A program made the position numbers and the translations under genes. The notes below the pieces were generated by a model. That model made no database searches, was not told where the DNA came from, and saw only the letters and a program-made list of their open reading frames with translations. Positions 1-9,692 of a stretch of 64,000 nt of DNA are shown here, piece by piece. This stretch comes from Cryptomeria japonica (taxonomy: Eukaryota > Streptophyta > Pinopsida > Cupressales > Cupressaceae): contig NC_081410.1 in NCBI RefSeq assembly GCF_030272615.1, positions 229,376,915 through 229,440,914 of the forward strand, written 5' to 3'. The first letter of the stretch is position 1; each line of letters begins with the position of its first letter.

Positions 1-2
1 AG

Positions 3-1544
3 CTGGTCATCAATCAGATCAATGATACATATCAGACTCGAGATGAGAAATTGATGCCTTACAAGAGGATGGTGGAAGATCTCAAGAAGTACTTTGCTTT
101 TGTATCATTCCAACAGATTCCTAGATCAACGAATAGAGCAGCAGATTCTATGGCCACCTTGGCATCTATACCTGAGCTACAGGAGTCCAATTTTCGCTTT
201 GATTTCTTGGTGGAAGAGTTATATTACTCTGCTTATGATTCTCCTAAGACCCAAATAGTGTGTTCTATTATTGGACATGACTCATCCCAATATAGCCACA
301 TCTATTCCTATCTATGTGATCAAATTATCTCTAAAAACCTTACTCGTAATGAGAAAAGAAACCTAACTCGGAACGCTTCGCGGTATGTTATCATAGCTAA
401 CAATTTATTTGGACAAGGTTTGGACGGTACATTGCTTAGATGTCTAGAAACTGAAGAATCTAAATGTGCATTATCGGAACTCCATGAAGGTATTTGTGGA
501 TCTCATTCGAATGGTTTTACTTTAGCTCAGAAACTATTATGGGCTGACTACTACTAGCTAGATATGGAAAAAGACGCCATAAAATTTGCTAAGGCTTGTG
601 AGAAATGTCAGCTTCATGGAAATCTCATACATGCCTTGACAAGGGATCTCATACCATTTATAACACACTAGCCTTTTCAGCAATGGGCCTTTGATCTCAT
701 TGGTCAGATATATCTAGCTTCATCCAACGGACATAAATTCATCATAACTATTACTGAGTATTTCACCAAGTGGGTAGAGGCAGTTCCACTCACCAAAGCA
801 ACTGGTAAACAAGTCCCCTTATTCATCCTAAACTATATAATTTGCAGGTATGGGATACCTTCGTCTATCGTGGCTCATAATGGAGGACAATTCAAGCATA
901 AAGATCTGGACGAGTTTTGTGAGAAATTCAAAATAAAGCAACACTGGTCATCAGTATATTACCCTCAAGGTAATGGACAAGCTGAGGCATCTAACAAAAA
1001 CCTACTTACTATTTTGTACAGAACAATGAACAAGTCTGGGAAGGATTGGCATCTGCAGCTCAATCTTGTACTATGGACTTACAGAACCAATATCAGAACA
1101 CCTACTGGGGCTACACCTTTTTCTTTGGTGTACGGGTCCGAAGCAATATTACCTATTGAAGTAGAAATACCATCTCTAAGAGTTTCATTGCAAGGTCTTG
1201 TTACTGATGAAGATCATAGAATATCTAGAATGCAAGAACTCGAATTGCTGGATGAGTGTCAGCAAGTGGCGTTTGATCATCTCAGAGTGTATTAGAAGAG
1301 AATGTTTAGAGGATATAACAAGAAGGTTCGACAAAGAGAATTTCAAGTTGGTGACCTAGTTCTGAGAGAAAATCCAAATAATCAACAGTTTCGTGACAAT
1401 AAAGGGAAGTTTGAACCCAATTGACTGGGTCCCTACATTGTTACTGCAACATTCGGCTTTGGTGCCTATCAACTCTCAAACTCAAAAGGAGAACAACTCT
1501 ATGAACCAATTAATACCATCCACTTGAAGAAATTCTTCGCTTAG
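3..1544 (+). pseudogene. T pol: RNase H C-terminus and integrase, decayed
   Basis: One reading frame runs through the whole segment with no frameshift but with in-frame stops near 555, 669, 1293 and 1422 before its natural end at 1542-1544. It starts in the RNase H end (NRAADSMATLA), then shows the integrase zinc-binding segment (HEGICGSH followed by CEKCQ), the integrase core and the C-terminal part (KKVRQREFQVGDLVL, then LGPYIV). The second catalytic Asp of the DDE triad appears lost: the usual TDNG is AHNG near 871-885. The first Asp (FDLIG) and the Glu (GQAEASNK) remain. It would have joined element cDNA to chromosomal DNA. Several stops fit single C-to-T or G-to-A changes. Gag, protease and RT lie to the left, outside the window. 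Confidence 0.9.
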
Positions 1545-1559
1545 CACTCTTTGCTCCAG

Positions 1560-1770
1560 CAAACTTGAACAGTTGGAAAAAGTCCTAGAAAAAAAAATGG
1601 AATAAGTCTTGAAAAAATCCTAAAATTCAGAAAAAGTCCTGAAGAAATCAAAAAAAAAAAGAAAAAAAAAGGAAAAAGTCCTAAAAAAATCCTAAAAATG
1701 GAAAAAGTCCTGAAAAAAATCCTAAAAATCAGAAAAAGTCCTGAAAAAAAAGAAAAAAAAAAATTTGTTC
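1560..1770 (+). repeat. A-rich degenerate tandem repeat after T pol
   Basis: Just after the pol stop, a run of about 200 bases repeats the motif gaaaaagtcctraaaaaa with interspersed tcctaaaaat. Units vary by A-tract length and some have collapsed to plain A/G runs (1650-1675, 1745-1765). The + strand is almost pure purine between the gtcct blocks. It is non-coding, probably expanded by slippage, and sits between pol and the spacer that carries the antisense ORF. Confidence 0.8.
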
Positions 1771-1894
1771 TGTTTAGAGTATTGTTTGGGAGAGAAAACT
1801 GAGATTTAGTCTGATTTCAGGAATGATCTATCTTGTCTAAGACGTTATCTAAGTTGATTCTAAGTGTAGTGTAAGATTAAGTCTGGTTTCAGGA

Positions 1895-2187
1895 ACGATC
1901 TATCAACCTCTCCAACATACAGCCCCATCCGCTATGGAAACCCTGTTGTCCCCTGTCTGGCATCAAAAAGCAACCAATGAAACCTGCTAGGACACATGCC
2001 AATGGATACTCCTCATTGTACCTGCTCATCAATATATCCCAACTCATGGAACGAGTCAAGATATTGGAATCCCTGAATATGTTACTAAGAGCCTGTAGTC
2101 CAGGTAACAATGCAGTATCATAATCCACCTTATCCTCAGCAAAAGGGATACGAAGGATCCTGTACACATCCTCGAGAGTGATAGTCC
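1895..2187 (-). pseudogene. Displaced fragment of the antisense PMD ORF
   Basis: This stretch is a clear second copy of 5370-5665, roughly 90% identical by eye, in the same - strand orientation. On the - strand it encodes the PMD segment around EDVYRILRIPF, LPGLQALSNIFRDSNILTRS and CVLAGFIGCFL. Both ends stop abruptly: the left runs into a short repeated sequence (a 'ctggtttcaggaaygatcta' block occurs at 1811 and 1881), and the right joins the 120-bp repeat at 2190. It is too short to act as a protein and is best read as a duplicated piece of the ORF at 4040-5830 moved about 3.4 kb within the same element. Confidence 0.8.
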
Positions 2188-2189
2188 AA

Positions 2190-2312
2190 GCAAGAGAAAA
2201 CCTGGCAAACAAGTGCCTCCTGTACTCAAGCACTCCATCTATCAACACAATGTTGGCATTTCTCACTTTCAAGCATCTTTTGCTTTCGCTTGTACATATT
2301 TTCAGTCACTTC
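2190..2312 (+). repeat. 120-bp direct repeat, copy 1
   Basis: Begins with a gagaaaacctggcaaac motif and runs to tattttcagtcactt. It matches 2609-2731 at roughly 88% by eye, in the same orientation. The two copies bracket the displaced gag fragment at about 2330-2570. Confidence 0.85.
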
Positions 2313-2329
2313 CATCGGAATAAGGGTCA

Positions 2330-2570
2330 TAACATAAACAATTACATGAAGCTAAAACATGAGATTCAAGATCTCATAGATGCTGGTAAAGTTGTTGTTG
2401 GGAATCACCCAACCAATGCTAATCATAAAGCATTTAAAGACCCATTGCCTGCTTACGAACAAGGTGATTTCTCAAAGACCAAAGGAGGTGCCAAGGTAAA
2501 TTATACTTATGCCAGCCAGGACAACGTTATCAACATGATTGAACCTTCACACCTAGTGAAAACCTGGTAA
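2330..2570 (+). pseudogene. Displaced Tat-type gag C-terminal fragment
   Basis: The + strand frame reads MKLKHEIQDLIDAGKV, then a stretch ending FKDPLPAYEQG, then VINMIEPS. This pattern (an IQDLID helix, then NPLP-like and MIE motifs) is typical of the region between gag and protease in Tat-like gypsy elements. Here it lies downstream of integrase, on the correct strand but in the wrong place, between two copies of a 120-bp repeat. It has no zinc knuckle and no protease. It is most simply a piece of the element's own gag, or of a relative, rearranged into the 3' spacer. The family call rests on motif memory only. Confidence 0.55.
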
Positions 2571-2608
2571 ACAGGCACCTTGGTAAAAAATAAAATGAAT
2601 CTCTGCCG

Positions 2609-2731
2609 AGCAGGTGAAAACCTAGCAAACAGGCTCCTCTTTTACTCAAGCGCTCCATCTATCAATGCAACGTTGGCATTTCCCGCTTTCAAGCATCTTT
2701 TTCTTTCACTTGTACATATTTTCAGTCACTT
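2609..2731 (+). repeat. 120-bp direct repeat, copy 2
   Basis: Same sequence as 2190-2312 with scattered changes. A related short motif, gtgaaaacctggtaaacagg, also occurs alone at about 2557-2576, so the motif is present three times within 450 bases. Confidence 0.85.
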
Positions 2732-4039
2732 TTGTGACATCCTGGTTCGTTGGAACCCTCATGACTTGAAATTGATCAACATCCTAGTCTTAGGTTACTC
2801 GACAAAGCACATTACATATCCTAAGAAGTGTCAACCAAGTCATTCTTCCATTAGTGAAACCTAGTCGTCTACTCCGAGTTAGTCACCTGTCTCCTGACTA
2901 CTACAAAGTTTTTATCACTAAGTTAACAAGCAAAACAACATAACGAAAAACAATTACTAAACATTTTGAGCTATGAATGAAAATTTCCTTTTTATGCTAT
3001 CTTTTATATTGATTTTTGATTATTGTCCCTCTGAGTAACTCGAGGAAGTCTATTGTGACTAAGAGAAGCAAGGATTGGGGGCATAATATTTTCTTTGTTT
3101 TTTGCTTGTAGGAATGATCCCGATGATCTAGAAACATATAAATTAGCTGGGTGTCTGTGATAAGAGCCTTCACATTAAGGTGAAATCGGCTCACATACCT
3201 TGACTCCACTTATTTGTATGCTACAGGGAGGTCCATATCATTTCTTTGTTTATTTTGAGGGAATTTCTTTATGATGCAATCCAGGTCCTTGCGAAATCTG
3301 TTCAAGGATATGAATGAAAAAAGGGTCATTGCGGACAAGATAATTAAAATTGCACATTGAAAGGAAAGAAACTCTAACCTGCCTGTTGTGTTCGTTATGC
3401 TCAGTGATGAATCTTAAGTATTTTAAATCCAGTGACTAGGTTTAGGTTGCATTTCGCATATCATTTTGCATATCATTCTGCATTTTTGTGAATCTAGAGT
3501 GATTTCAGTATAGTAATAATCTCTTTATCTTCTGAATGAGAGCTGAAAGCATCATCATTTCTTATGCTAAGTGGTCTTTTTATCATTATTTCTTCGATCG
3601 AGTACTTGTGTTTTGAGATGTTTAGCTACATACATAACATTTCATATAGATTCATTCATTTCATTATTATTAATTTACATTGATCTTATTGCATAGAAAA
3701 ACTTAAAAATTGCATTACTCATTGCTCATTACTCATTTTCATTCATTTATTTGCACATGAAAAGAAACCAAAACATAGACATCCATATTCATTTGCATTA
3801 CATACATTTATGCTGAAATAAATGCATACATACAGAATAAAGCATATAGAAACATCTCATAGTCGATTGACACAAGTACAATGAAGTAAAAAAAGATCTC
3901 GTATATATATCATATCAAGTCTAAGGGTACAAAATGATGTCCAATGACATGTACAAACTCCCATCAGAGTAAGAATCGTATCAGCTACAAAAAATGGGTG
4001 TGTCTACAAAAAATATCCTAGCTACAAAAAATGAATCAT
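2732..4039. other. T spacer, AT-rich, no gene seen
   Basis: About 1.3 kb with no convincing ORF on either strand. It contains short repeated words such as gcatatcatt (3466-3500) and cattactcatt (3712-3735), and a purine-poor, AT-rich tract from 3600 to 3860. It ends just beyond the stop codon of the antisense PMD ORF, so its left part may act as that ORF's 3' UTR if it is ever transcribed. Confidence 0.6.
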
Positions 4040-5830
4040 CTAGCTGGCGCCCTCTCCCTCATCGCCTGGTGGAGGAGGAGGTGCCTGATGCCCGGGATCC
4101 TGGCGTGGTGCCCGAGCTCCCTTTGATCTAGCCATATGCTGCGAATAGGGTTGCACCTGCTATGCAACAGGAATTGTGACACTATATGCCACCACATAAT
4201 ATGCATCCCTACTGCTCTGGAGAAGCACCTCCTGTCGTAGAGACTTTATCTCTGCTCTCAACTCTGCTCTCAATGCTATGATCTGGTGATCATGCTTGGC
4301 CCTAACCTTGACCAGCTGTTGGTCTCACTCCGCTAGCTGAGTCTGAGCCACTATCAACTGGGATTGTAGCTCCGCAAGAAGTGCTCTCATCGACCATCCT
4401 GTGTCAGCCCCCTGCTCTCTTGCAGGCTCTCTGCCACCATCTCCACCACCATCTCCACCTGTGGCTCCACCCTGCTCATCCCGCCACTATCAGACCTACC
4501 TTGGAGTTTCTCACTCCTCCTCTCTAACATCCAACCTCACACCTACTCTCCCAAGGGATCCACCCTCACCCCTCTTCTGTCCAACATCAACATGCACCCC
4601 GCTGCTGCTAGCACCAGGATCACCACCAGTCCATTGTGGAGCCTCTGATCTCTGTCCCTGCCTATGGCCCTATCCCTGTGTCGATGCGGGGGCATCATTT
4701 TTCACATCCTCAATATGAGGATCCTTCTCTCTTGGATCTGTAAACCGAGGGAATGGATGTTGCTGAAAGAAATCCCTATACTGGGGCAATACCCCCGCAT
4801 CTGCTATATCATCCAGGTAATCCCACCTCAGGCTGTGTAAACCTATCAACTCCTACATCACTAAAGAATAGGATAGCCTAGGTGACCATCCCTGTCTCTC
4901 CTCATTGGCGTATCGAGCATACACTATATACTCCTAAGAGATCCCCTAAGGCCGACCATACTGCCTCATCACTCATGAAATGATGAATCGCTCCACAATA
5001 GTTTGTGACCTCCCAATCAGTGGGCGTGTAACAAACAGGTCTCTGCGAACTGCCCGCCAGTCATCCCATGACTCTAACCCTCTGTACGGTCTCCATATGA
5101 TAGCTATCAGATCATCGAGCTGTCATCGCCAGAATTCTATTTTACCCAGATGGGGCTGCGTAATATATCTGGCATACCTATAAATAATCAGCTGCCCCGG
5201 CTCTCTGCTATATTCAACTATCGACCGACAAATAGGAAGGTGCTCCCAAGCCCACACCTATAAAATGTACACCCCGGTGGCCATGCTCCGCCCATCTCTG
5301 TAAATAATCTCATGCATCTCTCGATACATGTGGGCCAACAAACAAGAGCCCCAGCCAAGTCTCTGAGGGGTCTCTATCAACCTCTCTAGCATAAGATCCC
5401 ATCCGCTTTGGAAATCCTGTTGCCCTCTATCTAGCATCAAAAAACAACCAATGAAACCTGCTAGGACACATGCCAGTGGATACTCCTCACTGTACCTTCT
5501 CATCAACATATCCCAACTCATGGAACGAGTCAAGATATCAAGATCCTTGAATATGTTCCTAAGAGCCTGTAGTCCAAGTAACAATGCAGTATCATAATCC
5601 ACCTTATCCCCAGTAAAAGGGATACGAAGGATCCTATACACATCCTCGGGAGTGATAGTCAACTCACCAACTGGAAAATGAAAGGTATTATGCTCTGAAT
5701 GAAACTGCTCTACCAATGCTATGAGCATCCCATGGTTCACATGGATATCAGGTAACCTCATCAGGTGAGTCAAGCCACACATATCAACATGAGCCTGCTC
5801 AACTTCAGACAAATCACAAAATAAAGCCAT
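4040..5830 (-). pseudogene. Antisense ORF with plant mobile domain (PMD), decayed
   Basis: A single - strand frame of about 597 codons runs from an ATG at 5830 to a TAG at 4040-4042 with roughly a dozen in-frame stops but no frameshift. An in-frame TGA lies just upstream of the ATG. The N-terminal 200 residues look like the plant mobile domain (PF10536 type, as in MAIN/MAIL1 proteins and some transposable elements): a short helix with LPDIHVNHGMLIALVEQF, then the motif TFHFPVGELTITPEDVYRIL, later VWAWEHLPICRSIVEY. The middle is less clear. The C-terminal part has a Gly-rich stretch, a probable coiled coil (LLAELQSQLIVAQTQL and following) and a Pro-rich tail. Several stops sit where Gln or Arg is expected (for example before VWAWEHLP). 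The ORF lies on the strand opposite to T pol. PMD proteins are linked to transposon silencing and gene regulation in Arabidopsis; any role here is unknown. Confidence 0.8.
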
Positions 5831-6989
5831 AGTGGGAGGATATACACATCTAAAGAGCACAAGAGGTAATCAAACCTACAAAAACCCAACAACGATCATC
5901 AGAAAACATTCCAAATGAGCCTATAAGAGAAGTTAAACATCGCACAAATCCAAATAAGTCAAATGCAAAAGAAAAATTTCATGTTTACACTTTCAAAAAT
6001 GATCATTATCTTTCGAACGACAAAACACAGTCAAGCAACATATCGTACGAGTTAGGAATGGCTCTTGTACGAGAAAACAACCTCAAACGACAAAATTTTA
6101 CACATCATACAACAAAATGGTCTTGTAACTGACCTGTGGTATGAGACAAGGGTGAATCCCGTATGACAAATCTAATGGCTTCGAATGACAAAAGAAAATT
6201 TGCCAGTTTCTCGTATGAGACAGGATCCTGTCTCGCACTATAAACCACGACACTCGACCCAAAACCCGTGAAAAACGTGAAAAATGAACAAAAAAATTCA
6301 AAATTGGAAACATAAGCAGGCTTAAGATCGATCACTTACCACTGGCTCGTAGTTTCAGGGTCGATTATGACGTCTCTGGTGCTCAAATCGATGCTGACAA
6401 GTAGGGACCACCATTTTTTTTCGCATAAGGCTTTTTGAATTTTCAAACTTGGAGGGTTAAAATGATTTGAAAATGACACTTTCATCTATATATAGCCTAA
6501 AACCTAATTTTTCAACTTGCTCCAATTGTTATGAAAATTTTACCCTTAACTAATTTGCCTGCTCTGATTCCATTTTCAAGATCGAAATAGAAATTCAAGA
6601 TCATTTTGCTAGTCAATTTCACAATTTTGACCACTTAGCGCTTTTTCATCAAATGCTCATTCTTTCTTCAAATTACGCTCCATTTTAATGCTGAATCTTA
6701 ATTCAATTTCATTCTACACATCAACATTTCAATCAACTCTACGCTCAATTTCTCATCAATCAACACCGAAATTTTTAAAAAAAAAATCCTCAGAATCAAT
6801 TTGTGCTCAAATAACTTATTTTTGCCAAACAATTGCCTATAATCAATCTCTCGCTATCTTTCAATTTCACTCTCGAGGGGGCATACTCACGACCTTATGA
6901 CCTCACATCCTCATAGCCGAGAAATTTTTTCAAATTTTCATCAAAAGTCGAGCAAAATCTTTTCAACTAAAGAAAATCAATTCTTATTG
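5831..6989. other. T 3' UTR, proximal part; would include the antisense ORF promoter
   Basis: No coding frame is convincing. The segment upstream of the antisense ORF (5860-6350 on the - strand) would hold its promoter; I see AT-rich sequence but no clear TATA box. From 6500 on it is C/T/A-rich with many 'caattt' and 'tcaatc' words, then an isolated G-rich spot, tcgaggggg, near 6873. Confidence 0.5.
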
Positions 6990-7540
6990 CTAAGGGGCAT
7001 CTCAGCTTCATCGCTTCACATCAAGTTGAGATCTCTCGATCATCTGAATCAAATCAATCGCTAGGGGCATATCAGTTTCATCACTTCACATGAAGTTGAT
7101 ATTTGTCTTTCATCTGAATTAATCTCTTAACATTAATCAGTTTCATCACTTCAAATCAAACTGATTATTCATTTAATCTCAATCAAAAGTTTAAAGAGTT
7201 TCTTTGATCACACTTAATCTAAGCAGGTGTTCAGTATTTGTTTCTTGATCAAGCTGAACGATTCATTCTTCGCTCATCATGTCTTGATCAATCAATTTCA
7301 AGATTGATTTTTATCATCACTCATTGCATCTAAGATCAATCATGTTCTTGATCAGTAAGATCCGCTTCTTGATCAATCAAGTTCAAGTTCGGTATCTTTG
7401 TTTTCTATCGTTCCTCAGTTCAATCAAGTTCAGGATCGGTATCACTTTAATCAGACTTCATTTAGCTTTGTCGCTTCGAATCAAGCTAAACACCTTGCTT
7501 TTCATCTAGTTCATGATCAATCAAGTTCAGAACTAGCATC
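6990..7540 (+). repeat. Array of stem-loops in the T 3' UTR
   Basis: At least four hairpins share a 14-base loop and have different but paired stems. H1: 7001-7008/7023-7030, loop catcgcttcacatc. H2: 7071-7078/7093-7100, loop catcacttcacatg. H3: 7135-7143/7158-7166, loop catcacttcaaatc. H4: 7461-7468/7483-7490, loop tgtcgcttcgaatc. H1 and H2 extend by two further pairs and use G-U pairs; H3 and H4 are perfect. H1 and H2 are each preceded by aggggcat. Other perfect hairpins without this loop lie at 7229-7259 (6 bp), 7290-7309 (7 bp, 6-base loop) and 7506-7536 (7 bp). The array ends about 70 bases before the polypurine tract, so it would lie in the 3' UTR of the genomic RNA. Function unknown. 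Confidence 0.75.
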
Positions 7541-7590
7541 TCCTAGACACCACACATTCTTTGAACCAACGCGCTGCTCACACATTAATT

Positions 7591-7604
7591 CAAAGAGGGG
7601 CAAA
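7591..7604 (+). promoter_or_regulatory. Polypurine tract of T
   Basis: The purine-rich run caaagaggggcaaa lies directly before the LTR start TGTAATACCC. It would prime plus-strand DNA synthesis during reverse transcription, and it fixes the orientation of T as + strand. Confidence 0.8.
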
Positions 7605-8709
7605 TGTAATACCCTAAAATTGGTCATCTAAACCCTGGGCCCCTAATCTCGACAACATCACCAAGGTCCTAACCAAAGGCAATTAAATCAATCTAGAGCA
7701 CATTATTAATTCTTTAATCATCAAATATCACATGGCAAACCAACTACTCAATATTAATTAAATATTTATTTAATTAATTGAATCATTTCCGATAATATCA
7801 TTTTGATCAATTATCCCATTTTAATTTATTAAATATCCTTGCATATTTAATTAATTAATAAAATTTCCATTCAATCATGCAAAAAGGATTAATTTATTAC
7901 AAATAGTTGAATTGAAAATAAAACAAAAAAAAGAATTGAATTGAGAGAGAAATCAAACTTGAGATATTATTTCTTTTTCTAAATTTAGAACTTGAAATCA
8001 GAAAAGTAATTTAATTGAATTATTGAATTATTCTCTAAAATTGGAACTCAAAGCTTTTTAGAAAAAGAAGTTCATTTGCATTGAAAAAACCTTTTCTTGA
8101 ATAAATTAAAGAATTATCTATTTTTATTCTATATGCATGGAATTAATTAATTATTATTTTCCAATGCAACTCGGACTTCTAATTTGAATGCATTTCAATT
8201 AAACTATAATTGGAATCTATCTCAAGGTTAACTGAACATGATTTCTCAATTATTTCAATTAATTCTAAATTGAGCTTTTTCTCTTGTGATTCTTTATAAA
8301 TTCAGTCTTCAGCTCTCATTTCAATTCACTCTAGAGATTTTTGAGAACATGCTTGGAGATTATTATCACGCTAATTTCGCTCTGGAGTCATTGAAGATTA
8401 TTGTGCTTTTTAGATTATTTGCATCCATTTTACATCCATTATTGCTTGCATCCATTGTTGCTTGAATTGATTATTATTGCTTGAATTATTCATCCATCTT
8501 GCATCCATATAGCTTAATATCATATAGATTAAATCCTTCATCTTGGTTTAGTCTAGTCACTGGTATTGCTTATAAAAATATGAGAGCACTCTTATACTCA
8601 CATCTTTTAGAAGGCAATTAGTCGCTTTGCTATGGTTTATTTCTTATTGATTATTGATTACTAACCATGCATATAATGACTTAATTGAAGTGTTGTGCTT
8701 ACAGCTACA
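7605..8709 (+). mobile_element. 3' LTR of T
   Basis: Begins TGTAATACCCTAAAATTGG directly after the polypurine tract and most likely ends at the CA of ttacagctaca near 8709. A TATA-like tttataaat sits near 8294-8302. It is AT-rich, with a long stretch of taatta words in the first 500 bases. The partner 5' LTR is not in the window, so the right boundary is inferred from the CA and from where similarity to LTR A of element E begins. Confidence 0.65.
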
Positions 8710-8788
8710 GGTTCACTTTTTCACACACAGAGTAAACACACAAAATCTCTAATAAACTAATACTTAACCCTACAACTGGAAATTGCCT
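8710..8788 (-). mobile_element. LTR A of E, left fragment
   Basis: Matches LTR C from about 47900 to 47965 (the words gtaaacacac and ctctaataaactaatactt are shared). The match stops where H begins and resumes at 20461. The first 170 or so bases of the LTR present in C are missing here. Confidence 0.8.
8784..8788. other. Target-site duplication of H, left copy (TGCCT)
   Basis: TGCCT is repeated at 20461-20465. The intact site in LTR C reads ttcct at the corresponding place, so the duplicate came with the insertion. Five base pairs is usual for Ty3/gypsy integrases. Confidence 0.85.
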
Positions 8789-9690
8789 TGTTGTTCACCA
8801 AAAGTGATTAACCTAAGATCACCTGAAAATCAATCTATGAGAAAGCCAATCTCAATCAATTAAACACTTCAGGGCTTGGACAACATAACATAGGATCCAA
8901 AATGATCCTCCTGCACTTCAGGTTCTACTAGACCTAGGGGGGGCACCCTTTTGATGCACTGAATCAAACTCGTTTGCTCACCATGACAACATCAATGAAG
9001 TAGATAAACCATTCCACAAACTCAACAAATTAGATAACACATACATATTGGCTAGATCTTGTACAAATAATGGGTGAAACAAAGCTTGGGAAGGATAAAA
9101 CACAAACCCCTAAACATGAAGGGAAATAGATTTGTCTTTAATTTTGATTTAATCTAAAACTATCCCCAAATATGCAAGACCAGTGCCTTGTTCATTAGGC
9201 AACAAAGTCACACAAAGAACTACAAATGTGTATCCTAGTTACAAATTGGTTTTCCTTAAACAATATTCTTGCATTAATACCTTATACTAATGCATTACTC
9301 GATTCATTCATAAACTTATTAGATCTGGGACACATTCCATTGTTTATGACTAATTATAGAATTTAAACTCTTCATAGAAGAATGCCTACAAACAATCATA
9401 CAATCTCCTTGAGATGACAAATTATAGCCTCCTTGAGGATTCACTTCATAACAATGAAATACATGCCTAGAGACAATATTATGCAAAATTTACTCATGCC
9501 TGACACAAGTATGATCTGCAACTAGAAAACAATCAACCATCCTGCAATGTAATCTCTGTACCCTGAAACAAACCAAAGAGCTTTACAAGTTTGGGTCAAG
9601 AAATTCAGAAATGGAAGACATGAAAACAAGAGCCACTCTCATAGAATTCTGGAACCATAACTATTGAGAAGAATTGGGAATAAGAAGGAG
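8789..9690 (-). repeat. Inverted LTR-like arm at the left end of H
   Basis: Read on the - strand, this segment follows the 3' part of the H LTRs (about 11700-12584 and 19560-20460) over its whole length. The outer 98 bases differ at only 4 to 6 positions; further in, matching blocks alternate with diverged stretches. Matches include tgcattactcgattcattca (9290-9309), the run around 9357-9376 and the inner boundary attgagaagaattgggaata (9664-9683). After that the sequence switches to forward LTR at about 9691. Confidence 0.85.
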
Positions 9691-9692
9691 CC

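Larger units (their letters stand above)
1..8709 (+). mobile_element. Element T: 3' half of a Tat-like Ty3/gypsy LTR retrotransposon
   Basis: The window opens inside the pol gene of a + strand element and ends with its 3' LTR. In order it shows the RNase H end, integrase, a tandem A-rich repeat, a patchwork of displaced fragments, a PMD ORF on the opposite strand, a long 3' UTR, a polypurine tract and an LTR beginning TGTAATACCC. A long spacer with an antisense ORF between pol and the 3' LTR is a known layout in the Tat lineage (for example Grande). The 5' half lies outside the window. Assignment to Tat rests on the integrase and RNase H style and on this layout, so it is likely rather than proven. 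Confidence 0.75.

Noticed and set aside
4401-4718. A + strand Pro/Ser/Thr-rich frame of 105 codons
   Set aside because: It is the complement of the Gly-rich part of the antisense PMD ORF, whose frame is continuous over 1.8 kb.
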